DNA of 5,714 nucleotides from an uncultured Phycisphaerales bacterium. Lineage in GTDB: Bacteria > Planctomycetota > Phycisphaerae > Phycisphaerales > UBA1924. Below the pieces are notes generated by a model, which saw nothing but the letters and a program-made list of their open reading frames with translations, made no database searches and was not told the DNA's origin. Shown piece by piece: positions 1-5,095 of the stretch (position 1 is the stretch's first letter; the number at the start of each line of letters is the position of its first letter). Position numbers and translations under genes: made by a program. Location of the stretch: contig CALFMQ010000368.1 in the NCBI GenBank assembly GCA_937879825.1, forward strand, positions 1 through 5,714. Reading direction: 5' to 3'.

Positions 1-841
1 GCTTTCTGCGGAGGCCCGCGACGCCCGCCAGTGATGCGAGCGCGAGGGCGCCGGGCGTCGGGATGACGGCGACGCCGACCTGCAGGCCGTTGGCCTGGTC
101 CCAGTTGTCGGCGAGGACTTCGAGTTCGGTCCAGTCGCCGGTCATGGTGTCGACGGTGCCGAGGCGGAGCTTGAACATCCCGGGATTGAGTTCGTCGATG
201 TCCTGAATCGCCATGTAGAGCACGCCGTCGTAGAACTCGGCGCCGTGGTTGTTGGTGCGTTCACCGAGAGAGCCGACGAGCGTGTTGGTCGGGTCGGCGG
301 GGGAGACGGCGGTGTAGTCGAGCGTCCAGGTGTCGCCGACGGGGCCCTTGCTCATGGTGTAGAGCGTGTCGTTGGGGGCGTCGTAGCCTAGGCCGTTGGC
401 GTTGATGTTGAAGATGCCGGTGTTGCCGACGGTTGTCTGTGACATCGCGCCGGGGTTGATGGTGATGAGGCGCGTGTCGTTGTCCTGACCGGCGACCTTC
501 TGCAGCCCGTACATCTGGCCGTTGATGAAGGTGAGTGAGGGTGTGTTGTCGAGGAGGAAGTCGCCCATGGGATTCAGCATGGGCGCGGTGGTCGGGTTGG
601 TGATGGTGTAGAGCTCGTAGAAGCCGTCGTTGTCGTTGTCGGTCTGGCTGGTGGCCCAGATGGTGCCGTCGGGCGCGACGGCCATGGATGTGAGGTCGTC
701 GGAGATCGGGAAGGACGTTGTGGATCCTCCCTGGCTGACGAACAGGGTGTTGCCGAACGATGTGAGCACGGTGGTTGTGCCCGCGCTTGCGGCGGACGCG
801 AGGCCGGCGGCGCAGCACATCGACAGGATGACTGTCTTCAT
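1..841 (-). CDS. Exported protein with PEP-CTERM-like C-terminal sorting tail (3' end cut by window)
   Basis: The reading frame is open from the ATG at 841-839 to the window edge: 280 codons with no stop, so probably only a few residues are missing. Residues 1-21 form a Sec signal peptide: MK, then a hydrophobic stretch, then small residues ending ASAASAG. The middle (about 22-255) is rich in Thr, Asn, Asp and Gly. It has repeated short blocks of the type 'APDGTIWATS', 'FINGQMYGLQ', 'APNDTLYTMS' and 'YDGVLYMAIQ', spaced as in beta-propeller-like or other repeat-sheet secreted proteins; this fold is inferred. The tail (about 260-280) reads IPTPGALALASLAGVAGLRRK: a Pro-Thr-Pro-Gly motif, a hydrophobic helix and a basic end. 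That is the layout of PEP-CTERM sorting signals, which an exosortase/archaeosortase-type enzyme cleaves so the protein reaches the cell surface. The motif is PTPG and not the canonical PEP. The natural substrate or role is unknown. The start is supported by an AGAGAGG ribosome site nine bases upstream. Confidence 0.85.
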   Translation of the reverse strand, partial: MKTVILSMCCAAGLASAASAGTTTVLTSFGNTLFVSQGGSTTSFPISDDLTSMAVAPDGTIWATSQTDNDNDGFYELYTITNPTTAPMLNPMGDFLLDNTPSLTFINGQMYGLQKVAGQDNDTRLITINPGAMSQTTVGNTGIFNINANGLGYDAPNDTLYTMSKGPVGDTWTLDYTAVSPADPTNTLVGSLGERTNNHGAEFYDGVLYMAIQDIDELNPGMFKLRLGTVDTMTGDWTELEVLADNWDQANGLQVGVAVIPTPGALALASLAGVAGLRRK

Positions 842-850
842 GAGGCGGTT

Positions 851-857
851 CCTCTCT
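851..857 (-). promoter_or_regulatory. Ribosome binding site of the PEP-CTERM-like gene
   Basis: On the minus strand this reads AGAGAGG, nine bases before the ATG at 841-839. It fixes the start of a gene whose other end lies outside the window. Confidence 0.6.
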
Positions 858-925
858 ACTCGGGTTGTTCGAGAGCGCCGCGGTTCCCCGTGCGAGGGTC
901 CGGTACGCTCAAAGTCTCCGAGGGA

Positions 926-954
926 AAGGTTGCCGCATTTGGGGTGCGGGTCAA
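926..954 (-). promoter_or_regulatory. Weak sigma-70-like promoter candidate for the PEP-CTERM-like gene
   Basis: The minus strand carries TTGACC (954-949), a five-of-six match to a -35 box. After a 17-base spacer comes AACCTT (931-926), a poor -10 match. It would give a leader of about 80 bases. The spacing and the -35 box are good, but the -10 is not, and planctomycete promoters are poorly defined. Treat this as a candidate only. Confidence 0.2.
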
Positions 955-978
955 CCGGGAGTCGGCGAATGTTCGGCG

Positions 979-992
979 GATTCGGCCGAATC
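979..992. repeat. 14-base perfect palindrome between two minus-strand genes
   Basis: GATTCGGCCGAATC is its own reverse complement. It lies 18 bases past the stop codon of the metallo-hydrolase gene and about 140 bases upstream of the next gene's start. No T-run follows it on the minus strand, so a classic intrinsic terminator is unlikely. It could be a binding site for a dimeric regulator, or chance in GC-rich DNA. The rest of 842-1009 shows nothing further I can support beyond the ribosome site and weak promoter listed. Confidence 0.3.
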
Positions 993-1009
993 GACGGAGA
1001 AAGTCGGGG

Positions 1010-2068
1010 TCAGCCGGCGGCGGCCTCATCGAAAGCGACTCCCAGGACGCGGGGCCAGATCTGCTGGAATCCGAGCGACTCGAACCCGGTGGGCGGGAGT
1101 TGCGTGACCTCGTCGCGGGTCAGGCCCCTGGCTCTTGCATCGGAGACGATTTCGCGGACGCGGTCGAAGTATTCGCGCTGCGTGCGGAGGGCGGCGGTGT
1201 TGGTGATGTCGCCGTGGCCGGGGATGACGATGGTGTCGTCGTTGCACAGGTTGATGAGTTCGGAGAGGGAGCGTTGCCAGCCGCGGGTCGTGCAGCCGCC
1301 GGGGGCATCGCAGAAGGGGTGGAGCCCGTTGAAGAGGAGGTCGCCGGTGTGCAGGACATTCTCCTTCGGGAAGTAGACGGCGACATCGGTGTCGGTGTGC
1401 CCGGCGCCGAAGTGGTGGAGTTGGATGGTGACGCCCCCCACTTCGCGCGTTTCGTGGTCTGACTTGAGCGCATCGTTGGGCTGGAAGTCGGCTGCGGTGA
1501 GTTGGGGCGCGCGCTCGGCGAACTTCTCGAGGTACGGGCGGACGATTTTGGCCTTCGGGTCGTCGCCGTTGGCCTGATTGGGCGCATCGGCGGCGCCGGC
1601 GGTGTAGCGGTCGAGCTGACCGGCGACGCGCTCGCTGACCTTGGCGTGCGCGAGGACGGTGTGATCGGCGGTGAAGGCCCAGTTGCCCCCGGTGTGGTCG
1701 GCGTGGTGGTGGGTGTTGATGACGAGGGCGAGTTCGGTACGGCCGGAGTCGAAGGGCGCGATGAGCGACTCGCGCTTGAGGATGTCGCCGAAGGGCGCGT
1801 TTTTGCAGTCGATGAGGAGCAGTTCGCCCTCGCGGGCCATGGCCAGCGCATTGCCGCCTTCGCCCATGGCGACCATCATGCCGGAGGCGTAGCCGGTCGC
1901 CCCACCCCCCCCACTCTGTCGCTGCGGGCCCCGGGGGATGCCCTGCCACTGGAAATAGGTGAAGGGCACGAGTTGGCGGCGCCTGGCGGAGGCGAGGGAG
2001 GTCAGCGCGAGGGGCGCGGCGGTGGACGCGGCGGCGATGGAGAGGAAACGGCGTCGGGTGAGGGTCAT
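1010..2068 (-). CDS. Tat-exported metallo-beta-lactamase-fold hydrolase
   Basis: This is a 352-residue protein of the zinc-dependent MBL-fold superfamily, the group that includes glyoxalase II and class B beta-lactamases. Residues 1-28 are a twin-arginine signal peptide: T4-R-R-R-F-L9, a hydrophobic AAASTAAPLALTS stretch and an ASA cleavage site. The folded, metal-loaded enzyme is therefore expected to be exported across the inner membrane. All ligands of a two-zinc site are visible: H120, H122, D124 and H125 in THHHADHTGG, H224 in GAGHTDTD, D243 in HTGDLLF and H285 in IPGHGD. A Gly-rich linker near residues 52-57 precedes the domain. The ligands are complete, so it should be active, but the substrate cannot be read from sequence. 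A beta-lactamase role is not implied: many such proteins act on thioesters, lactones or other esters. The start is chosen because GGAGG lies seven bases upstream and the Tat motif follows at once; an in-frame ATG at 2173 would add an unlikely 35-residue extension. Confidence 0.9.
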   Translation of the reverse strand: MTLTRRRFLSIAAASTAAPLALTSLASARRRQLVPFTYFQWQGIPRGPQRQSGGGGATGYASGMMVAMGEGGNALAMAREGELLLIDCKNAPFGDILKRESLIAPFDSGRTELALVINTHHHADHTGGNWAFTADHTVLAHAKVSERVAGQLDRYTAGAADAPNQANGDDPKAKIVRPYLEKFAERAPQLTAADFQPNDALKSDHETREVGGVTIQLHHFGAGHTDTDVAVYFPKENVLHTGDLLFNGLHPFCDAPGGCTTRGWQRSLSELINLCNDDTIVIPGHGDITNTAALRTQREYFDRVREIVSDARARGLTRDEVTQLPPTGFESLGFQQIWPRVLGVAFDEAAAG

Positions 2069-2075
2069 GTCGGTG

Positions 2076-2080
2076 CCTCC
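2076..2080 (-). promoter_or_regulatory. Ribosome binding site of the MBL-fold hydrolase
   Basis: The minus strand reads GGAGG, seven bases before the ATG at 2068-2066. This decides for the start that places the twin-arginine motif at residue 4. Confidence 0.65.
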
Positions 2081-2133
2081 GGGGTCGATTGTGTCGTCAT
2101 GGTACGGTGCTCGCCGGGGATGGGACGAGCGTC

Positions 2134-2139
2134 TACACT
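2134..2139 (+). promoter_or_regulatory. Possible -10 element for the efp transcription unit
   Basis: TACACT matches four of six positions of a sigma-70 -10 box. It lies in the 122-base divergent region (2069-2190) between the hydrolase and efp and would give a leader of about 45 bases. No recognisable -35 box stands 16-18 bases upstream. Both divergent genes must be driven from this region unless they are read through from outside, but I find no convincing promoter for the hydrolase side. Confidence 0.2.
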
Positions 2140-2177
2140 CTGCGTCCCAACCAATACCCGCACACGGTTCCATATTC

Positions 2178-2182
2178 GAGGA
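2178..2182 (+). promoter_or_regulatory. Ribosome binding site that sets the GTG start of efp
   Basis: GAGGA lies eight bases before the GTG at 2191. An upstream in-frame ATG at 2089 would add 34 residues with no counterpart in EF-P, so this site decides the start. Confidence 0.6.
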
Positions 2183-2190
2183 CTCTCAAG

Positions 2191-2751
2191 GTGAAAGCTG
2201 TTGATCTCCGCCCCGGTTCGGCTGTCCGCATGGACGGCAAGTTGTATGTCGTGACGAAGTTCGAGCACCGCACGCCGGGCAACCTGCGCGCGTTCATCCA
2301 GGCGAAGCTGCGCGATGTGATGAACGGCGGGTACATCGAGAAGCGGTTCGCTTCGAGCGACGAACTCGAGGGGATCACGCTGGATCGCCGCCAGTGCGAG
2401 TACCTGTACGCGGAGGCGGACTCCTTCGTGTTCATGGACTGCGACAACTTCGATCAGTTCAATGTGCCGGCGGAGGTCGCGGGCGACGCGATGCTGTACC
2501 TGCGGCCCAATGCGCAGACGACGATCATGTTCCTCGAGGAGAATCCGCTCTCGCTCGAGCTGCCCTCGGCGGTCGAGTTGACGGTGACGGAGACGCCGCC
2601 CGGCATCAAGGGGGCGACGGCGACGAACCAGTTGAAGGAAGCGACCCTGGAGACGGGCTTGAAGACGCGCGTGCCGCCGTTTATCGCGGAGGGCGAACTC
2701 ATCAAGGTTTCGACGGCGGACGGTTCGTATCTGTCGCGTGCCAAGGAGTGA
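2191..2751 (+). CDS. efp: Translation elongation factor P, with Asn at the usual modified-lysine position
   Basis: This 186-residue protein has the usual EF-P length (about 185-190). EF-P binds the ribosome between the P and E sites and helps peptide bonds form when proline runs stall translation. Three domains are visible: an N-terminal KOW-like domain (about 2-60, opening MKAVDLRPGS and DGKLYVVTKFEHRTPGN), a middle OB domain (about 65-125) and a C-terminal OB domain (about 128-186). The last contains a near-match to the EF-P signature, KEATLETGLKTRVPPFIAEG (149-168), then IKVSTADGSYLSR. The oddity is the loop tip. Aligned without gaps to the E. coli protein (DGEPY over DGKLY, KPGKGQAF over TPGNLRAF), N31 takes the place of K34, which E. 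coli beta-lysylates. Neither a lysine nor an arginine is at the tip, and no modification gene (epmA, epmB, earP or ymfI type) is in view. Translation starts at GTG with a good ribosome site. It is probably first in a unit with the two genes downstream. Confidence 0.95.
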   Translation: MKAVDLRPGSAVRMDGKLYVVTKFEHRTPGNLRAFIQAKLRDVMNGGYIEKRFASSDELEGITLDRRQCEYLYAEADSFVFMDCDNFDQFNVPAEVAGDAMLYLRPNAQTTIMFLEENPLSLELPSAVELTVTETPPGIKGATATNQLKEATLETGLKTRVPPFIAEGELIKVSTADGSYLSRAKE

Positions 2752-2768
2752 TGCGCGGCGATCGGCAC

Positions 2769-2773
2769 GGAGG
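2769..2773 (+). promoter_or_regulatory. Ribosome binding site of the GNAT gene
   Basis: GGAGG stands six bases before the ATG at 2780, within the 28-base gap after efp. This supports independent translation initiation within a shared transcript. Confidence 0.6.
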
Positions 2774-2779
2774 TTGGTG

Positions 2780-3244
2780 ATGGCTGATGCGGTGATCGAA
2801 CGGCTCGACCCTCGCGACTTGGCGACGGTGACGCACCTGTACAACACGATTTTCCGGCCGGAGCGGGACGAGGCGTGGATCCGCAACCGGATGCGCGGCC
2901 GGCACAACATCCTCGTGATGGTGGCGCGGATCGAGAAGGACGCGGTGGGGTTCTATGTGGGCTTCGAGCTGAAGCCGGGCACGCACTTCACATGGCTGGT
3001 GGGTGTTGTGAGCGACCTGCGCCGGTCGGGGATCGCGTCGCAGTTGATGCACGGCGCCGAGGAGTGGTGCCGCACGGAGGGGTACGGGCGCCTGCGGTTC
3101 GAGTGCGACAACCGGATCCGGCCGTTCCTGATCTTCGGGATCGCCAACGCGTACGACATCGTGGGGATCCGCTGGGATCAGGACCGGATGTCGAACTTGA
3201 TTATCTTCGAGAAGGGACTCGGCGGGCCGGCGGACACGAGGTGA
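2780..3244 (+). CDS. GNAT-family N-acetyltransferase
   Basis: This is a 154-residue single-domain protein of typical GNAT size, expected to move an acetyl group from acetyl-CoA to an amine on a small molecule or protein. The core strand and acetyl-CoA loop are visible: TWLVGVVSDL (71-80) followed by R81-R-S-G84-I-A86, which fits the Q/R-x-x-G-x-G/A pyrophosphate-binding motif. Next come the helix ASQLMHGAEEW and the later strand YGRLRFECDNR. The C-terminal part (FGIANAYDIVGIRWDQDR...NLIIFEK) matches the usual GNAT ending, where a residue near the last strands helps position the substrate. The substrate is not identifiable. It begins 28 bases after efp and its TGA overlaps the start of the cation transporter, so it sits in the middle of an apparent three-gene unit. 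Modification of EF-P by this enzyme is conceivable but unsupported: the loop-tip residue is asparagine, which GNAT enzymes do not normally acetylate. Confidence 0.85.
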   Translation: MADAVIERLDPRDLATVTHLYNTIFRPERDEAWIRNRMRGRHNILVMVARIEKDAVGFYVGFELKPGTHFTWLVGVVSDLRRSGIASQLMHGAEEWCRTEGYGRLRFECDNRIRPFLIFGIANAYDIVGIRWDQDRMSNLIIFEKGLGGPADTR

Positions 3245-4107
3245 CCGGTTCGCCCGAGCGAGTCGCGCTGACGGGTCTGGCGGTGAACGCGCTGCTCTCG
3301 TTGGGCAAGGCGGTCGCGGGCGTGCTGGGCAACTCGTTCGCGATGATCGCGGATGCCGCGGAGTCGATGGTGGACATCGTGGGCTCGCTGGTGATCTGGG
3401 GCGCGCTGCGTTACGGGAGCAGGCCGCCGGACGAGACGCACCCCTTCGGGCACGGCAAGGCGGAGGCGCTGGGCGCGCTGGCGGTCGCGGTGATCGTGGG
3501 CGCGGTGGGTGTGTTTGTCGGGTGGCACGCGGTTGAGGGGACCCGCTCGGTGCAGCCGGTGCCGGCGCCGTGGACGCTGATCGTGATTGTGGTTGTGGTG
3601 GCGGTGAAGGAGACGATGTTCCGCGTGACGCGGCGGGCGGCGCGCCACGCGGGCAGCAACGCGGGCGTCGCCGACGCGTGGCACCATCGGTCGGACGCGA
3701 TCACATCGCTTGCGGCGTTCGTAGGGATCGCGATCGCGGTGATCGGCGGGGAGAGGTTCGCGAGCGCTGACGATTGGGCGGCGCTGGTGGCTTCGGGTGT
3801 GATTCTGATCAACGCGGTGCTGATCGGGCGGGAGCCGTTCCACGAACTGCTGGATAAGTCGCTCGATGATGTGGCGGCGCGGTGCACGGAGATCGCGCTG
3901 GGCGTCGATGGGATACGGGGGGTGGAGCGGTGCGATGCGCGGCAGAGCGGGCGGGTGTACCGGGTGACGATGCACGCGGAGGTGGACCCGGCGATGAGCG
4001 TGGCGGATGCGCACGCGCTGACGGGGAAGGTGAAGGCGGCGGTGCGGGGGGCGATGCCGCGGGTGGAGTCGTTATTGATTCATGTGGAGCCGTGGGAGGG
4101 GGATTAG
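3241..4107 (+). CDS. Cation diffusion facilitator (divalent metal/proton antiporter)
   Basis: This is a 288-residue inner-membrane protein of the CDF family, which exports Zn2+, Fe2+, Mn2+ or similar ions from the cytoplasm in exchange for protons. Six membrane segments can be placed at about 8-29, 33-55, 76-97, 111-127, 153-170 and 178-196. A cytoplasmic ferredoxin-like C-terminal domain (about 205-285) follows. The hallmark HPFGHGKAEALGAL (67-80) lies before the third segment. The membrane metal site reads E41-S-M-V-D45 in segment 2 and H148-H-R-S-D152 in segment 5. In E. coli FieF the matching residues are D45, D49, H153 and D157, so the first ligand is Glu instead of Asp. The C-terminal LLIHVEP (H281, E283) aligns with the metal-sensing His-x-Asp of FieF. 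The GTG start overlaps the upstream TGA (GTGA), which implies translational coupling. The ribosome site is weak. The metal preference cannot be settled from sequence. Confidence 0.92.
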   Translation: MTGSPERVALTGLAVNALLSLGKAVAGVLGNSFAMIADAAESMVDIVGSLVIWGALRYGSRPPDETHPFGHGKAEALGALAVAVIVGAVGVFVGWHAVEGTRSVQPVPAPWTLIVIVVVVAVKETMFRVTRRAARHAGSNAGVADAWHHRSDAITSLAAFVGIAIAVIGGERFASADDWAALVASGVILINAVLIGREPFHELLDKSLDDVAARCTEIALGVDGIRGVERCDARQSGRVYRVTMHAEVDPAMSVADAHALTGKVKAAVRGAMPRVESLLIHVEPWEGD

Positions 4108-4907
4108 AGGGGTTGATTGCTGACCTTTTCTACGAGGTCCCTGTAGGCATCGGTGCTGATGCGCCATCTGTTGTCGGGGCCGAGATATTCGACCTGTCGG
4201 CGGAATCGCTCGCCGTCTTTCATGGTTCCGAGGAACAAGATTTCTCTGTTCCACTCTCGGAATTCGTCGACTTCCTGGATGACCACGCCCTTTCGGGTCG
4301 TGTTATCTTCCTCCAAGTAGTCGCCTCCGGCGTAACGGATCATCGTGAAGTAGCCGCCTCTTGGAACGATGATTTCGCGGGTCGAGGTGAGTGTGCGTTC
4401 GATGCATCGGACTGCATCTTCAGAAGAATGTTCCGGTATTGGCTCGGCGGTCCTGCTGATGACCAACGGTCCTCTAAAGTCCTTTGGGATTGTTATGAGC
4501 AGGCCGTACCAGTCCTTTCGACGCTCCATTGGAACTCGGAGCGACCACGCTCCATCGGCGGATTCCTTCGGAGTCAAAACTTCCCGTTGCCCGTGCCAAC
4601 TCTCATCCTTGGTGAACTCCGCTAAGTCAAAGTTGCTCAATTCATATCCCGGACGGAGTGCGTGGAGTGACACGCTACGAAAGTATGCAATCTCGGTCGT
4701 TGCTTGGCCCGCCGTATCTGTGACAACGGTCGACGATCGTGGGGCTGGCTCTAGGAAATGCGGATATCTGACTCGCAGTTCGACGGCGGGGACTGGCTCG
4801 CCGCTGATTGTGTCGTAGGCGGTGATTGTCACCCGTTCCCGGTGGTAGCAGCCGACGAGGAATGTCGCTGCAAAGATCAGCGCAAAGACTTGGAGCGTTC
4901 GTGTCAT
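4104..4907 (-). CDS. Membrane lipoprotein of unknown function, lower GC than its neighbours
   Basis: This is a 267-residue lipoprotein. Residues 1-20 are a lipoprotein signal: MTRT, a hydrophobic stretch and the lipobox L17-V-G-C20. C20 is expected to be lipid-modified and cleaved by signal peptidase II. Residues about 25-90 (RVTITAYDTISGEPVP ... DTAGQATTEIAYFRSVSLHALRPGYE) resemble a carboxypeptidase-regulatory or Ig-like beta-sandwich domain, in which a variable feature is introduced, specified and then decorated by a final beta strand; this is a fold guess. Residues about 130-267 contain the mixed segments GLLITIPKDFRGPLVI and a charged, aromatic C-terminus. I recognise no catalytic motif and no named family. 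Start evidence is strong: AAGGAGG lies nine bases upstream. Two 60-base stretches I counted (4201-4260 and 4561-4620) are about 53% GC, against about 78% for 3421-3480 in the adjacent transporter. Its stop overlaps the convergent transporter's stop by four bases. Transfer or relaxed codon selection could explain the composition. Confidence 0.8.
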   Translation of the reverse strand: MTRTLQVFALIFAATFLVGCYHRERVTITAYDTISGEPVPAVELRVRYPHFLEPAPRSSTVVTDTAGQATTEIAYFRSVSLHALRPGYELSNFDLAEFTKDESWHGQREVLTPKESADGAWSLRVPMERRKDWYGLLITIPKDFRGPLVISRTAEPIPEHSSEDAVRCIERTLTSTREIIVPRGGYFTMIRYAGGDYLEEDNTTRKGVVIQEVDEFREWNREILFLGTMKDGERFRRQVEYLGPDNRWRISTDAYRDLVEKVSNQPL

Positions 4908-4916
4908 GGTGCGTTG

Positions 4917-4923
4917 CCTCCTT
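4917..4923 (-). promoter_or_regulatory. Strong ribosome binding site of the lipoprotein gene
   Basis: The minus strand reads AAGGAGG, nine bases before the ATG at 4907-4905. It is the best-matching ribosome site in the window. It argues against a longer start near 5099, which would translate through the hairpin cluster. No clear promoter is visible between 4924 and 5007. Confidence 0.75.
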
Positions 4924-5007
4924 GTGATTGGAGCGCACTGGGGCGGGTGATCGTTCAATTTGACTTTGGAGACTTGGAGAAAGGTAGAAAGAGAAGTCCT
5001 CACCCTG

Positions 5008-5028
5008 CCGTCTCCCAGAGGGAGACGG
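5008..5028. repeat. Perfect 9-bp hairpin, outermost of a three-hairpin cluster
   Basis: CCGTCTCCC (5008-5016), loop AGA, then GGGAGACGG (5020-5028). Flanking CCTCACCC on one side makes the block resemble the dispersed intergenic hairpins found in many GC-rich genomes. On the minus strand it is followed by a pyrimidine-rich stretch with several short T-runs. Confidence 0.6.
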
Positions 5029-5042
5029 AGGAAACCCCCTGC

Positions 5043-5060
5043 GTCATGCTTTCGCATGAC
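5043..5060. repeat. Perfect 7-bp hairpin, middle of the cluster
   Basis: GTCATGC (5043-5049), loop TTTC, then GCATGAC (5054-5060). It lies 14 bases from the first hairpin and one base from the third, so the three are packed without unpaired sequence of any length between the second and third. Confidence 0.6.
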
Positions 5061-5061
5061 A

Positions 5062-5086
5062 CCTCCCCCGCCGGCGGCGGGGGAGG
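5062..5086 (-). terminator. GC-rich 11-bp hairpin just past the sugar kinase gene, possible terminator
   Basis: CCTCCCCCGCC (5062-5072), loop GGC, then GGCGGGGGAGG (5076-5086). It starts nine bases beyond the kinase stop codon on the minus strand. It is the most stable hairpin in the window. No T-run follows directly, because the next bases run into the middle hairpin, so it is not a canonical intrinsic terminator. It could act together with the other two hairpins, or be part of a repeat with no termination role. Confidence 0.35.
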
Positions 5087-5095
5087 AAGGGACTG

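Noticed and set aside
890..1462. Plus-strand open frame opposite the hydrolase gene
   Set aside because: It is low-complexity Val/Gly/Glu/Asp-rich translation, antisense to a gene with complete zinc motifs and a Tat signal. Long antisense frames are expected at this GC content.
2089..2190. N-terminal extension of EF-P from an upstream ATG
   Set aside because: The extra 34 residues do not resemble any EF-P. The GTG at 2191 has a well-spaced ribosome site and gives the family's usual length.
1502..2194. Plus-strand open frame of about 230 residues opposite the hydrolase
   Set aside because: It is Gly/Val/Glu-rich with no recognisable domain, and it mirrors the codons of the true gene on the other strand.
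2065..2910. Minus-strand frame opposite efp, ending in an 11-residue frame (2100-2065) whose stop overlaps the hydrolase ATG
   Set aside because: The long frame is Arg/His-rich shadow sequence. The 11-codon piece with an ATGA overlap could look like a coupled leader peptide, but it has no ribosome site and is probably chance.
2875..3240. Upstream extension of the cation transporter through the acetyltransferase gene
   Set aside because: It is an out-of-frame reading of the acetyltransferase. The transporter's conserved part begins right after the GTG at 3241.
3178..4014. Minus-strand Arg/His-rich frame opposite the cation transporter
   Set aside because: It is a compositional shadow of a transporter with clear membrane segments and metal ligands.
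3882..4625. Plus-strand frame running across the convergent junction into the lipoprotein gene
   Set aside because: It is a Gly-rich chance frame that spans the ends of two well-supported genes on both strands.
5008..5086. Hairpin cluster as a CRISPR array or attachment site
   Set aside because: The three stems differ in sequence and there are no regular repeats with spacers. No integrase or tRNA is nearby.
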